From assembly GCA_017395425.1 (NCBI GenBank), contig JAFPUM010000032.1, forward strand, positions 1 to 61,249: a stretch of DNA of 61,249 bases, written 5' to 3'. The stretch is from Clostridia bacterium. GTDB taxonomy: Bacteria; Bacillota; Clostridia; Oscillospirales; Acutalibacteraceae. The position numbers and the translations under genes are program-made. This document shows positions 36,233-44,997 of this stretch, in pieces. Under the pieces are notes generated by a model. That model did no database searches, was not told the DNA's origin, and saw nothing but the letters and a program-made list of their open reading frames with translations. Within the stretch, counting starts at the first letter, position 1, and every line of letters begins with the position of its first letter.

Positions 36233-37501
36233 ATGAACGGTTTCAACCAAATACAACTGCTTCACATAAAGCTGTCGGCGCTGTCGGTCTATCACGGCTT
36301 GCTGCGCGACGCACTCATCCGCAGTCTTGACGCATTGCTGGATGGCATGAAGGACGCGCCCGACGTATTTGCCGCCAGGTGGGGTGAATTTTTCTCCCTG
36401 CTCAGTGCGGAGGACTGCCGCGCCGAATCCCTCAGCGACGCGATTTACAACAAGGTGGTCTACGACGACAATGTCTTTACCCGTGCGGCGGCAGGCGGAG
36501 AAATTTTCGGCGGCGGGGCAGACAAATCGTGGTCGGACGGCTGCACACTCAGCGCGGTGCATCGTGATCTTGCCACGCTCCGTGAACTGGCGGCACTCAC
36601 GCCCCAAGCGCTGCTGGAAGCCTATCCCCGCCGGGAGGCATTCGGCGACGCGCCCTTTGACATACTCCCCCGCTGGGACTGCGGCAGTATGGATATCACC
36701 TATGACGGCATTGTGCGGTTTCATATGGCGAACGGCTGCGGGGAATATGCCCGCTACATTGCCTTTGTGCGCCGTGCGGGACACTGCGTCCCCATTCCCA
36801 ATCCCGATTTCGTAACCCTCGATTCCCTCAAGGGCTACGAAACCGTCCGCCAGCCGGTGATTGACAATACGCTTGCCTTTCTCAGCGGTCTGCCCGCGAA
36901 TAACTGTCTGCTCTACGGCGACCGCGGCACCGGCAAATCCTCTACCGTTAAAGCGCTGCTCAATGAATTCTGCGATAGGGGACTGCGCCTGATTGAACTG
37001 CCCAAGCCCTATCTCAGCGAGTACCCCGACATTGTGCAGGAAATCGCGGGACTGCCGCTGAAATTCATTATCTTTATTGACGACCTCTCTTTTCAGGCGG
37101 GTGATGAGAATTATGCCGCGCTCAAAGGCGTACTGGAGGGCGGTATCGCCTCGCGCCCCGACAATGCCCTGATCTATGCCACCACCAATCGCCGCCATAT
37201 GCTCAATGAAGCCTTTTCCGACCGCCGCGGTGACGAGATTCACGCCTCCGACACCATTCAGGAATCGCTTTCGCTTTCCGACCGTTTCGGCGTGCAGGTG
37301 ACATTCCTTGCCCCCGACCGCACCAATTATTTCCGCATTATCCACGCGCTCGCGCAGGAACGGCGTCTGCGGGTGGACGCGCTGGAACTCGAAATGGCTG
37401 CCGAACGCTGGGCGACCCTCAAGGGCGGACGTTCCCCCCGCACGGCGGTACAGTTTATTGACGACGCGGAGGCGCGTCTGGCGAGGGGTCTGGCATTATG
37501 A
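36233..37501 (+). CDS. DUF815 family AAA+ ATPase
   Basis: A 422-residue protein whose C-terminal half (about residue 190 on) is the DUF815 AAA+ domain: Walker A LLYGDRGTGKSS, Walker B FIIFIDDLSF, sensor region IYATTNRRHM, and RRGDEIHASDTIQESLSLSDRFG characteristic of the family. The N-terminal half is helical and unassigned. Function of DUF815 is unknown. Start at 36233 (ATG) is 10 bases after AGAAGGTGG; a GTG at 36221 overlaps that site. Its stop overlaps the start of mrnC by 4 bases. Confidence 0.85.
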   Translation: MNGFNQIQLLHIKLSALSVYHGLLRDALIRSLDALLDGMKDAPDVFAARWGEFFSLLSAEDCRAESLSDAIYNKVVYDDNVFTRAAAGGEIFGGGADKSWSDGCTLSAVHRDLATLRELAALTPQALLEAYPRREAFGDAPFDILPRWDCGSMDITYDGIVRFHMANGCGEYARYIAFVRRAGHCVPIPNPDFVTLDSLKGYETVRQPVIDNTLAFLSGLPANNCLLYGDRGTGKSSTVKALLNEFCDRGLRLIELPKPYLSEYPDIVQEIAGLPLKFIIFIDDLSFQAGDENYAALKGVLEGGIASRPDNALIYATTNRRHMLNEAFSDRRGDEIHASDTIQESLSLSDRFGVQVTFLAPDRTNYFRIIHALAQERRLRVDALELEMAAERWATLKGGRSPRTAVQFIDDAEARLARGLAL

Positions 37502-37947
37502 GGTTTTTTGCAAACGGTGAACTGATACCAAATTCCGACATGACGTCCCGTTCTCCCCGTGAATACGGCAGCGACGTACTAGCTTTTGTGGGGGACGGCG
37601 TGTTCGGTATGATGGTGCGGGAATATTTAGCGGTCAGCAGCCGCGTTCACGCGGGAGAACTCCACAGCCGGGCGGTTGCCATGGTGCGCTGCGAGGCGCA
37701 GGCGGCTTATATGGAGCGTCTGATTCCTCATCTCACCGAGGAAGAAGAAGGCGTATTCCGGCGGGGGCGCAATTATCACGCGGCTCACACGCCGCGGAGG
37801 AATGTGGCAGCCTATCGCATGGCGACGGGATTGGAGGCGCTGTTCGGCTATCTGTATCTCTGCGGACGGGAGGAACGTCTGCGCGAGCTTTTTGCCTGTT
37901 GCATTACGGAGAATAGCGAGAACCGTCCGGAAGACGGCATAGAATAA
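37498..37947 (+). CDS. mrnC: Mini-ribonuclease III
   Basis: A 149-residue RNase III-like enzyme without a double-stranded RNA-binding domain. In Bacillus, Mini-III matures 23S rRNA. The catalytic block reads VLAFVGDGVFGMMVREYL, and the second acidic block GLEALFGYLYLCGREERL. EEEEGVFRRGRNYHA is the conserved middle. The start ATG overlaps the DUF815 stop (ATGA), so translation is coupled. Confidence 0.92.
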   Translation: MRFFANGELIPNSDMTSRSPREYGSDVLAFVGDGVFGMMVREYLAVSSRVHAGELHSRAVAMVRCEAQAAYMERLIPHLTEEEEGVFRRGRNYHAAHTPRRNVAAYRMATGLEALFGYLYLCGREERLRELFACCITENSENRPEDGIE

Positions 37948-37985
37948 GAAAACGGCGCGGCATCCCTTTGATCGGGTTGCCGCAC
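37946..37985 (-). terminator. Terminator of the Asn/Gln-rich small protein gene
   Basis: GCGGCATCCC (37957-37966) pairs with GGGTTGCCGC (37974-37983), one mismatch; on the minus strand CGTTTTCTT follows. Confidence 0.55.
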
Positions 37986-38027
37986 CGTGCGCGCTTATTC
38001 TGAAAAAACGAATCAACCGGCGTATCT

Positions 38028-38222
38028 CTAGCAGCCGCTGTCGTTTCTCTCCCATGCCTTCTGGCAGTTTTCACCGTTCTGACCGCCGCAATCGGTGGGA
38101 TTTCCGTTCTGATGACCGCGGGAACCGGTGTTGTTCTGACAATCCTGCATGGACTGGCTGTTGAGATTGTTCCGCTTGTTCTTTTGGTTCTGACTCTGTT
38201 GGTTATTAGAATAATGGCTCAT
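38028..38222 (-). CDS. small Asn/Gln-rich protein, likely forespore-expressed
   Basis: A 64-residue hydrophilic protein of low complexity (MSHYSNNQQSQNQKNKRNN, then NNTGSRGHQNGNPTDCGGQN) with four Cys. It matches no family I know. It is credible as a gene because GGGAGG stands 9 bases before the ATG and a perfect sigma-G promoter lies just upstream. That promoter implies expression in the forespore late in sporulation, so a spore-core or spore-surface protein is likely. It lies between mrnC and the two-component system, on the opposite strand. Confidence 0.7.
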   Translation of the reverse strand: MSHYSNNQQSQNQKNKRNNLNSQSMQDCQNNTGSRGHQNGNPTDCGGQNGENCQKAWERNDSGC

Positions 38223-38247
38223 TTTGAAAAGCCTCCCTTCCGTTGCT

Positions 38248-38277
38248 TAGTATGAGCAGCGACAGGGCTTTTTATAC
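38248..38277 (-). promoter_or_regulatory. Sigma-G-type promoter
   Basis: On the minus strand GTATA (38273-38277), exactly 18 bases, CATACTA (38248-38254). This fits the published sigma-G pattern GHATR-N18-CATNHTA at every position. It drives the Asn/Gln-rich small gene with a short leader. Confidence 0.7.
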
Positions 38278-38347
38278 AGATCGGCTGCGTGTTTTGCGAA
38301 TTTTGTTTTTTATCTTGATTTTACAAAGGTAAGGGAGGTATCAAAAG

Positions 38348-39022
38348 ATGTTCAACGTCATGGTGGTAGAGGACGACAAAAATACCCGCCGACTGATGGA
38401 AACCGTGCTGTCGCAGAACGGTTACAACGTGATTTCCGCCTGTGACGGTGTGGAAGCGCTGGATTTGCTGGAGCGCAGACAGGTGGATCTCATTGTGCTG
38501 GATGTGATGATGCCCCGTATGGACGGCTATGAATTTACCCGACTCATGCGCAGCGGGGGCAGTGAGATTCCTATCCTCATGGTGACAGCCAAGGAAACGA
38601 TGGCGGACAAGCGGGAAGGATTCGGTTCGGGCGCGGACGATTATATGGTCAAGCCCGTGGACGAAGAGGAAATGCTGCTGCGCATTAACGCCTTGCTGCG
38701 CCGCGCTAAGATTGCGAGCGAACACTGCATTGTCATCGGCTCCACCAAATTCAGTTTTGATGCAATGACGGTGGAGCGGAACGGGATGATCAGTGTACTG
38801 CCCCAAAAGGAATTTCTGCTGATCTTCAAGCTGCTGTCTTATCAGAACAAGGTCTTTACCCGCCGTCAGCTCATGGACGAACTGTGGGATATGGACAGCG
38901 ACACCGACGAACGCACGGTGGATGTGCATATCAACCGTCTGCGGGAGCGCTTCAAGGACAACGGGGATTTTGAAATTGTCACCGTGCGGGGACTGGGTTA
39001 CAAGGCGGTGGCAAAGGGATGA
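38348..39022 (+). CDS. OmpR-type response regulator
   Basis: A 224-residue two-component regulator. Receiver domain: acidic pair in MVVEDDKNTRR, phospho-acceptor Asp in VLDVMMPRMDG (about residue 51), Thr in MVTAKE, Lys in VKPVDEEE. The C-terminal winged-helix DNA-binding domain (about 125-224) contains FTRRQLMDELWDMDSDTDER and VDVHINRLRERF. The gene overlaps its kinase by 4 bases. Target genes are unknown. Confidence 0.95.
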   Translation: MFNVMVVEDDKNTRRLMETVLSQNGYNVISACDGVEALDLLERRQVDLIVLDVMMPRMDGYEFTRLMRSGGSEIPILMVTAKETMADKREGFGSGADDYMVKPVDEEEMLLRINALLRRAKIASEHCIVIGSTKFSFDAMTVERNGMISVLPQKEFLLIFKLLSYQNKVFTRRQLMDELWDMDSDTDERTVDVHINRLRERFKDNGDFEIVTVRGLGYKAVAKG

Positions 39023-40107
39023 AAAAAAGCGTTTCCGCAGTGAAACCGGCGTTCACTGCCGAGGACAAGAAAACCTTCCGCTCACTGCTGAAAACCTTTA
39101 CGTTGCTGGTTTTTGCGGTGTTTGTGTCGGCGGTACTCATTACCACGGTCATCGTGATTCTGCTCTACAAGCTGGGGGTTTTGCCGCAAGTCCTGTTGAC
39201 CCCGGTTATTCTGCCGATTATTGCCATGCTGGCGTGTCTGCTGATCGGTACGGTACTCTCTTCCTTTGCGGGACGGCTGTTTCTGAATCCCCTTCGCCGT
39301 CTCATCGCGGCACATCAGGAAGTCAGCGCGGGCAACTACCGTGTCCGTGTATCCGATAAAACGCCGGTCAGGGAACTGGGGCGGCTGATTCAGAGCTTCA
39401 ATGACATGGCAGGGGAACTGGAGGCGACTGAGCTTTTCCGCAACGACTTCATCAATAATTTTTCCCACGAATTCAAAACGCCGATTGTTTCTATCCGCGG
39501 CTTTGCGCGCCAGCTTCAGAAGGACAATGAGCAGCCGTTTCTGTCTTCTGAACAGCGCCGCGAATACACCGACATCATCGCCTATGAATCCGACCGTCTG
39601 GCACGCCTTTCATCCAATATCCTGCTGCTGACCAATTTTGAAAACCAGCAGATTGTCACCGATAAAACCACGTTTTATCTCGACGAACAGCTTCGCCATG
39701 TGGTGCTGCTGCTGGAAAAGGAATGGGGCGGTCATGCGATCGAGCCGGAACTCATGCTGGAAGAGGTTTCCTATACCTTCAATGAAGAAATGCTCACGCA
39801 GTTGTGGCTCAATCTGATCGGCAACGCCATCAAGTTTTCGCCGGACGGCGGCACCATCCGGATTGTCTGCCGTCAGCGTGACGGATTCGCGCTGGTGGAT
39901 GTTATCGACAGCGGCGAAGGCATGGACGCGGAAACCGTCCGCCGTATCTTTGATAAATTCTACCAGGGCGACACCTCCCGCAAAGCCGACGGCAACGGTC
40001 TGGGACTGGCGATTGTCAAGCGTATTGTGGAACTGGCGGGGGGAGAGATAACAGTCAGAAGCGAAGAGGGGAGAGGCAGTGCCTTTGAGGTGCGTCTTCC
40101 TTTGTAA
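39019..40107 (+). CDS. sensor histidine kinase with a minimal sensor loop
   Basis: A 362-residue membrane kinase. Two membrane helices (about 22-50 and 57-82) are joined by only about ten residues, so there is no extracellular sensor domain; it resembles intramembrane-sensing kinases. Then HAMP (about 85-137), the phospho-accepting His in NNFSHEFKTPIVSIRG, N box LIGNAIKFSPDGG, and ATP-binding DSGEGMD and GNGLGLAIVKRI. It pairs with the response regulator whose stop overlaps its start (ATGA). Confidence 0.94.
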   Translation: MKKSVSAVKPAFTAEDKKTFRSLLKTFTLLVFAVFVSAVLITTVIVILLYKLGVLPQVLLTPVILPIIAMLACLLIGTVLSSFAGRLFLNPLRRLIAAHQEVSAGNYRVRVSDKTPVRELGRLIQSFNDMAGELEATELFRNDFINNFSHEFKTPIVSIRGFARQLQKDNEQPFLSSEQRREYTDIIAYESDRLARLSSNILLLTNFENQQIVTDKTTFYLDEQLRHVVLLLEKEWGGHAIEPELMLEEVSYTFNEEMLTQLWLNLIGNAIKFSPDGGTIRIVCRQRDGFALVDVIDSGEGMDAETVRRIFDKFYQGDTSRKADGNGLGLAIVKRIVELAGGEITVRSEEGRGSAFEVRLPL

Positions 40108-40139
40108 TTTTTTATTTCAGGGGAGTGAATTGATTCTTT

Positions 40140-41522
40140 ATGGAAGCAGCGTTACATACCGCCTTTCTGGGCGAAATGAAGGAAATGCTCGGCACGGAAT
40201 ATGACGATTATCTGACCTGTATGGCGCAGCCGCACGAACGGGGTATCCGCGTCAACACGCTGAAATTCCCGGTTGCGGAAAGGGAACGTCTGGGACTGGC
40301 GCTGGAACCGTGTCCCTTTGCACCGGACGGCTTTTATCTGCGTTCGTCAGAGGGAAGCGTCGGCCGTTCCCCGTGGCATCACGCGGGGGCGTTTTATTCA
40401 CAGGAACCGTCCGCCATGTCCGCCGTGACAGTGCTGAATCCCCAGCCGGGCGACCGCGTGCTGGATGTATGTGCCGCGCCGGGCGGCAAATCCACGCAGA
40501 TGGCGGCTGCTTTACAGGGCGAGGGGCTTCTGTGGAGCAACGAATATGTGAAGAAACGGGCGCAGATTCTGCTCTCCAATCTTGAACGCATGGGGGTTAG
40601 AAACGCCGTGGTGTCCAACACGCACCCCGACATACTCGCGGCGAAACTGTCCGGCTTTTTCGACAAGGTGCTGGTGGACGCGCCCTGTTCCGGGGAAGGA
40701 ATGTTCCGCCGCGACCCTGTTGCCGTCAGCGAATGGTCGCCGGAACACTCCAAAGCCTGCGCGGTGCGGCAGCTGGCGATTCTGGAGAGCGCGGCGGAAT
40801 GCGTGCGTGAAGGAGGGGTACTGGTGTATTCCACCTGTACCTTTTCTTTTTGCGAGAATGAGGATGTGGCAGCCGCCTTTCTGGAGCGTCATCCGGAATT
40901 TGTGATGGAGGACAGCGGCGTGACATTCGGACGCCCCGGATTCAACCGCAGCGATGCTTTTGATCTGACCCTTGCCCGCCGTATCTTCCCGATGGACGGC
41001 GGTGAGGGGCATTTTGTCGCCCGACTCCGGAAAACAGGCGGAAACAGTTCCGGTTTCTTCACGGATTCCATGAAAATTTCCAAGCCGAATGACACCGAAA
41101 AACGTGCTGCCGCGCTCTTTGAGGAATGCTTTACCTGTGCGCCTTACGGAGAAATTGTCCGGATCGGTGAATCCTGCTATCTCCAGCCAATGACGCTCCA
41201 CAACATTCCCGACCTGCGGGGGCTGGGCATATTGCGCGGCGGTGTGCTGCTGGGGGATGTGCTGCGGGGGAGAATCGAACCCTCCCATGCGCTATTTATG
41301 GCCATGAAGCCCGAAGAATGCCGTCGGGCTGTGTCATTTGCACCTGACAGCGCGGCGCTGTCTGCCTTTCTGCACGGCGAGGAGACAGAGCTTCCCGCGT
41401 CATCCGCAGGCTGGAAGGGCTTTACTGCCGTGGCTTGCGGGAATACCGTCACCGGCTTCGGAAAAGCCTCCGGCGGCAGGCTCAAGAACCGCTACCCAAA
41501 GGGTCTGCGCACGTTACATTGA
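40140..41522 (+). CDS. RsmF-like rRNA (cytosine-C5) methyltransferase
   Basis: A 460-residue NOL1/NOP2/Sun-family RNA methyltransferase. SAM-binding site VLDVCAAPGGKSTQMA, motif IV VDAPCSGEGMFRRDP, and the catalytic Cys in STCTFSFCENEDV. The C-terminal 150 residues form the extra domain found in RsmF/YebU-type enzymes, which methylate 16S rRNA. The exact target base is not predictable here. GGGAGTGA stands about 11 bases before the ATG. Confidence 0.92.
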   Translation: MEAALHTAFLGEMKEMLGTEYDDYLTCMAQPHERGIRVNTLKFPVAERERLGLALEPCPFAPDGFYLRSSEGSVGRSPWHHAGAFYSQEPSAMSAVTVLNPQPGDRVLDVCAAPGGKSTQMAAALQGEGLLWSNEYVKKRAQILLSNLERMGVRNAVVSNTHPDILAAKLSGFFDKVLVDAPCSGEGMFRRDPVAVSEWSPEHSKACAVRQLAILESAAECVREGGVLVYSTCTFSFCENEDVAAAFLERHPEFVMEDSGVTFGRPGFNRSDAFDLTLARRIFPMDGGEGHFVARLRKTGGNSSGFFTDSMKISKPNDTEKRAAALFEECFTCAPYGEIVRIGESCYLQPMTLHNIPDLRGLGILRGGVLLGDVLRGRIEPSHALFMAMKPEECRRAVSFAPDSAALSAFLHGEETELPASSAGWKGFTAVACGNTVTGFGKASGGRLKNRYPKGLRTLH

Positions 41523-41559
41523 CGGCTGCTGTGGGCTGACTTTATTTTTTTTACTATCA

Positions 41560-41626
41560 CCACTCCGTTGAGATTGACATATTCTGACAGTGTACGAACC
41601 CAGAATATGTCATGACAACGGAGTGG
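41560..41626 (+). promoter_or_regulatory. Long leader hairpin sequestering the asnB ribosome site
   Basis: CCACTCCGTTG (41560-41570) pairs with CAACGGAGTGG (41616-41626), and TGACATATTCTG (41575-41586) with CAGAATATGTCA (41601-41612); a small internal loop separates them. The ribosome site GGAG (41620-41623, 9 bases before the ATG) lies in the 3' arm, so it would be hidden in the folded RNA. The paired element may also act in DNA as an operator. Confidence 0.6.
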
Positions 41627-41632
41627 ATGATT

Positions 41633-43150
41633 ATGTGCGGAATTGCAGGAGAAGTCTGTCCCAAAGGGGGCGTGACCGGGGAACATGCCCACGCGGCGCA
41701 GGACGCCATGCGGCGGCGGGGTCCCGATCAGAACGGTCTTTATCTGAGCGACAGCGCGGTGCTGATACATACGCGTCTGTGCGTGGTGGATATCGAAAAC
41801 GGGCGGCAGCCCATGAGCTGTCTGTCGGACGGCAGCCGGTATGTCATCGTTTATAACGGGGAATTGTACAATACCGCCGAGGTGCGGGATGAACTGCTGG
41901 CGCACGGCTGCGAATTCAAGGGTCATTCCGACACGGAAGTGGTATTGAATGCCTACACCGTGTTCGGTTCGGACTGTGTCAATCATTTCAACGGCATCTT
42001 TGCCTTTGCGGTCTGGGATGAGAAGAAGCGCCGTTTGTTCTTTGCCCGCGACCGCATTGGCGTCAAACCCTTCTTCTATCGGATTCAGAACGGCAAGTTC
42101 CTTTTTTCCTCCGAGATCAAGGGCATATTGGCTCAAATGGATGAACCGCCCGAAATCGACGCAAAGGGCGTCATGGAAATCATGCTGATCGGTCCCGGAC
42201 GCACGCCCGGCTACGGTGTGTTCAAGGGTGTCGAGGAATTGAAACCCGCTCACTGCGGCTTCTTTGATGATGACGGTCTGCGTCTTTACCGCTACTGGCA
42301 TCTCAAAGACCGCGAACATACCGAGAGCTTTGAACAGACGGCGGAATACGTTCGTTATTTGGTCACTGACGCCATTAAACGGCAGCTTGTGGCAGATGTG
42401 CCGGTAGGAACTTTTCTTTCAGGCGGACTGGATTCCAGTCTGATTTCCTCTGTCGCGTCGCGGGTGATGCGGGAACGCGGGGAGCGGCTGCAAACTTTTA
42501 CCATCCAGTACAAGGACAACGACCGCTATTTCAAATCCTCCAAATTCCAGCCCAACAGCGACAGTGATTTTGTGGGGGAGATGGCGGATTATCTCGACTG
42601 CGACAGCCACATGATCGAAATCGATACGCCCGCACTGGTGCAGGCGCTCTTCCGTGCCGTGGACGCCCGTGATCTGCCCGGTATGGCGGATGTGGATTCC
42701 TCGCTGCTGCTCTTCTGCGAGGAAATCAAAAAGCACGTCACAGTGGCGCTGTCAGGCGAATGTGCCGACGAAATCTTCGGCGGCTACCCGTGGTTCCGCG
42801 ACCCGACGGTTCGCGCGGTCAACGGTTTTCCGTGGGCGCAGTCCACGGCTTATCGCTCCGCTTTTATCCGTCCGGAATTCACTGCCCGAATCCATCCCGA
42901 TGAATATGTGCAGGACAAATATCTCGCGTCTGTCCGCGAAGCCGACAAGAATCCCGGTCTTTCTCCGCTCGAATCCCGCATGAAGGAAATGGTTCATCTC
43001 AATCACCATTGGTTTATGCAGACGCTGCTGGATGATAACGTCATAATAGAAAACAGAGGGCAGTCTATTACTCGTAGTATAACCGCCCTCTGTTCTTTGT
43101 GTCAATATCTGTTATTAGTTGTCATAATTTTTCGCTATCATCGCTTATAA
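41633..43150 (+). pseudogene. asnB: asparagine synthetase (glutamine-hydrolysing), 3'-truncated
   Basis: Reads as a class B asparagine synthetase: Cys2 nucleophile in MCGIAGEVCPKGG, amidotransferase domain to about residue 200, and synthetase P-loop FLSGGLDSSL. After ESRMKEMVHLNHHWFMQTLLD (ends near 43,033, about residue 467) the expected RKDRMSMATGLEVRVPF segment and the last 140 or so residues are missing. The frame instead runs through 38 unrelated codons, including a terminator hairpin. The catalytic synthetase domain is incomplete, so the protein is probably inactive for Asn synthesis. The break coincides with the left edge of the accessory block. Confidence 0.85.
43052..43094 (-). terminator. 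Terminator at the asnB junction
   Basis: AACAGAGGGC (43052-43061) pairs with GCCCTCTGTT (43085-43094). It suits the minus-strand 77-residue gene and lies inside the foreign tail of the asnB frame. Confidence 0.75.
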
Positions 43151-43355
43151 TGCAGGTTTTCTTAAATTCTTCAAGGGTAATAAACTCGTCTTTCTCGGAA
43201 TCCGGGTCGTCGAGATAATCCTGATAAAGTTTCTCGCAGAAAGCATCATCTGCCGCTTCATCTGCTATCAGTCCCTGCATATAGGCGATTACATAGCGGA
43301 TTTTGTAATCGGGTACTTCTTTCAAGAGTTGTACCGCTCTTTCTCTTTCACTCAT
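43122..43355 (-). CDS. 77-residue acidic protein, antitoxin-like, unknown
   Basis: A short protein beginning MSERERAVQLLKEVPDYKIR, with a helical N-terminus and an acidic tail (DDPDSEKDEFITLEEF). Similar short proteins are common in gut clostridia and have the size and charge of type II antitoxins, but no toxin gene adjoins it. AAAGGCGG precedes the ATG at 43355. It is the first gene of the accessory block. Function is not established. Confidence 0.6.
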   Translation of the reverse strand: MSERERAVQLLKEVPDYKIRYVIAYMQGLIADEAADDAFCEKLYQDYLDDPDSEKDEFITLEEFKKTCIISDDSEKL

Positions 43356-43428
43356 AATTGATAACCGCCTTTCCGATGAATCTGACTATATTATACACAA
43401 TAAAACCGTCCATTGCAATAGGGAATTC

Positions 43429-43471
43429 TGCGGATAGCTTGATTTTTCATCTGAATTAATATACAATAATC
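43429..43471 (+). repeat. Duplicated promoter segment, copy 1
   Basis: CTGCGGATAGCTTGATTTTT and the following 23 bases match 44,999-45,041 with few differences. It contains TTGATT (43439-43444), 17 bp, TACAAT (43462-43467). The IS66 remnant begins at 43472, at the expected transcription start. Confidence 0.75.
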
Positions 43472-43677
43472 GTAGCTATTCAGTTCCGCTCTGAGACATC
43501 CACAATTTCTGCACAAAGTTAAAAGAAAAAGAGGGGCAGAAAAATTCAAATTGCAATTTGGACACTTTTCGTTCTAAACAAGCTGCTAAAGATTTTCTTA
43601 TTCTCAAGTCTTTTACCTCTTCTGGGGCTCTGCTTTCTCTCCTTTATGGGCGTTTTGCTTTGGTCACTGAAAGTTTC
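43472..43677 (+). mobile_element. IS66-type insertion sequence remnant (206 bp)
   Basis: Bounded by imperfect inverted ends GTAGCTATTCAGTTCC (43472-43487) and GGTCACTGAAAGTTTC (43662-43677). These match the end GTAACTATTCAGTAACC of the other copy at 61,110. Inside, codons from about 43567 read FRSKQAAKDFLILKSFTSSG and LLYGRFALVTE, the last residues of a transposase also found at the window end. The internal part of the element is deleted. Family assignment (IS66-like) rests on the GTAA ends and the C-terminal sequence. Confidence 0.65.
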
Positions 43678-43711
43678 GAATCGAATAAAAAATTTAGAGG
43701 TTTAGAGACAG

Positions 43712-43740
43712 TTGATTCATTGACAGATAAATGCTACAAT
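43712..43740 (+). promoter_or_regulatory. Promoter of the DUF1016 gene
   Basis: TTGATT (43712-43717), 17-bp spacer, TACAAT (43735-43740) with extended TGC. The hexamers are the same as in the duplicated promoter upstream of the IS remnant. Confidence 0.7.
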
Positions 43741-43785
43741 ATAGTAGAAATCATCTATATGTGATAATTTGAGGGAGGAAGTTCA

Positions 43786-44844
43786 TTGGAAAATCATCAA
43801 TCTCTTGTCCCATATACAAATTCAGGTGACATTTTGCAGGATATGCGCGAGATTATTGAGGGTTCTCGCAGCAGTGCCTATCAAGCAATCAACCTTGCGC
43901 TTGTCCGACGCAACTGGCTTTTGGGGCGCAGAATCTCAGAAGAAGAACTGAATGGCGAGACTCGTGCCGAATATGGTTTGGAAGTCATCAAAAAGCTTTC
44001 CAAGGAATTGACTGATGAATATGGTAAGGGTTTTACAAAAACCAATTTGTATAATTTTTATCTGTTTTATAAGACTTTCCCTGAGATTTTCCACGCAGTG
44101 AGTGGAAAATCTGTTGCCTTACTCTCATGGACACATTATAGGACACTATTGCAGGTGAAAGACGACAAAGCCAGAGCGTGGTATGCCAAAGAGGCTGCCG
44201 AACAGACTTGGGCGGTTCGCACGTTGCAGCGGAATATTGATACACAGTATTATTACCGATTGCTGTCCTCACAAAACACAGAGCCGGTAGAACAGGAAAT
44301 GCAGCAACTCACCTCCAATTACCAACAGGACAAATTGGAATATATGAAAAATCCGATTGTGGCTGAATTCCTCGGTCTTTCGTCCAATATAGATATGACG
44401 GAAACGCAACTGGAATCAGCGATTCTCTCTAACTTACAGAAATTCCTCATGGAGCTTGGCAAAGGTTATGCGTTTGTCGCTCGACAACAACATATCCACA
44501 CGGAAAAACAAGACTATTATGTGGATTTAGTCTTTTATAATTATATTCTGAAATGTTTTGTACTGATTGATTTGAAAACAGGAAAGATTACACATCAGGA
44601 CGTCGGACAGATGGATATGTATATTCGCATGTATGATGAATTGAAGCGCAGCGAGGGCGATAATCCTACGCTCGGCATTGTATTATGCTCCGAAACTGAT
44701 GAGGATATCGCTCGTTATTCCGTGATGCACGGTAGTGAGCAGCTTTTCGCTTCAAAATACAAGCTGTATCTGCCGTCCGAAGAAGAATTGCGGGCAGAAA
44801 TCGAGGCTCAGAAGGCAATATTTTATTTGCAGCAAAAGTTGTAA
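43786..44844 (+). CDS. DUF1016/YhcG family PD-(D/E)XK nuclease
   Basis: A 352-residue protein: N-terminal DUF1016 helical domain (about 10-165; LVRRNWLLGRRISEEEL, YGKGFTKTNLYNFYLFYKTF, LSWTHYRTLL) and C-terminal YhcG nuclease domain (about 185-345) with metal-site residues in DYYVDLVFYN and VLIDLKTGKI. Such proteins are frequent in defence islands and near restriction systems. The start is TTG at 43786 after GAGGGAGGA. It stands alone between the IS remnant and the AAA-ATPase gene. A defence role is inference. Confidence 0.88.
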   Translation: MENHQSLVPYTNSGDILQDMREIIEGSRSSAYQAINLALVRRNWLLGRRISEEELNGETRAEYGLEVIKKLSKELTDEYGKGFTKTNLYNFYLFYKTFPEIFHAVSGKSVALLSWTHYRTLLQVKDDKARAWYAKEAAEQTWAVRTLQRNIDTQYYYRLLSSQNTEPVEQEMQQLTSNYQQDKLEYMKNPIVAEFLGLSSNIDMTETQLESAILSNLQKFLMELGKGYAFVARQQHIHTEKQDYYVDLVFYNYILKCFVLIDLKTGKITHQDVGQMDMYIRMYDELKRSEGDNPTLGIVLCSETDEDIARYSVMHGSEQLFASKYKLYLPSEEELRAEIEAQKAIFYLQQKL

Positions 44845-44997
44845 TGCCGATTGTCTGACCAAAATGCCATGAAGATGACGTCCTCTATAATGATATAAAC
44901 AATTGTTAAACGTACAGTTGCATTAACACCCCATCAATACTGTTTCCGCAGAATCAAGCAGCGATTGTATCTCGATTATATACGAATAATCTATCAT

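Noticed and set aside
41255-41290. tRNA T-loop-like string GAATCGAACCCTCCC
   Set aside because: It lies within the coding frame of the RsmF-like gene and no cloverleaf can be drawn around it.
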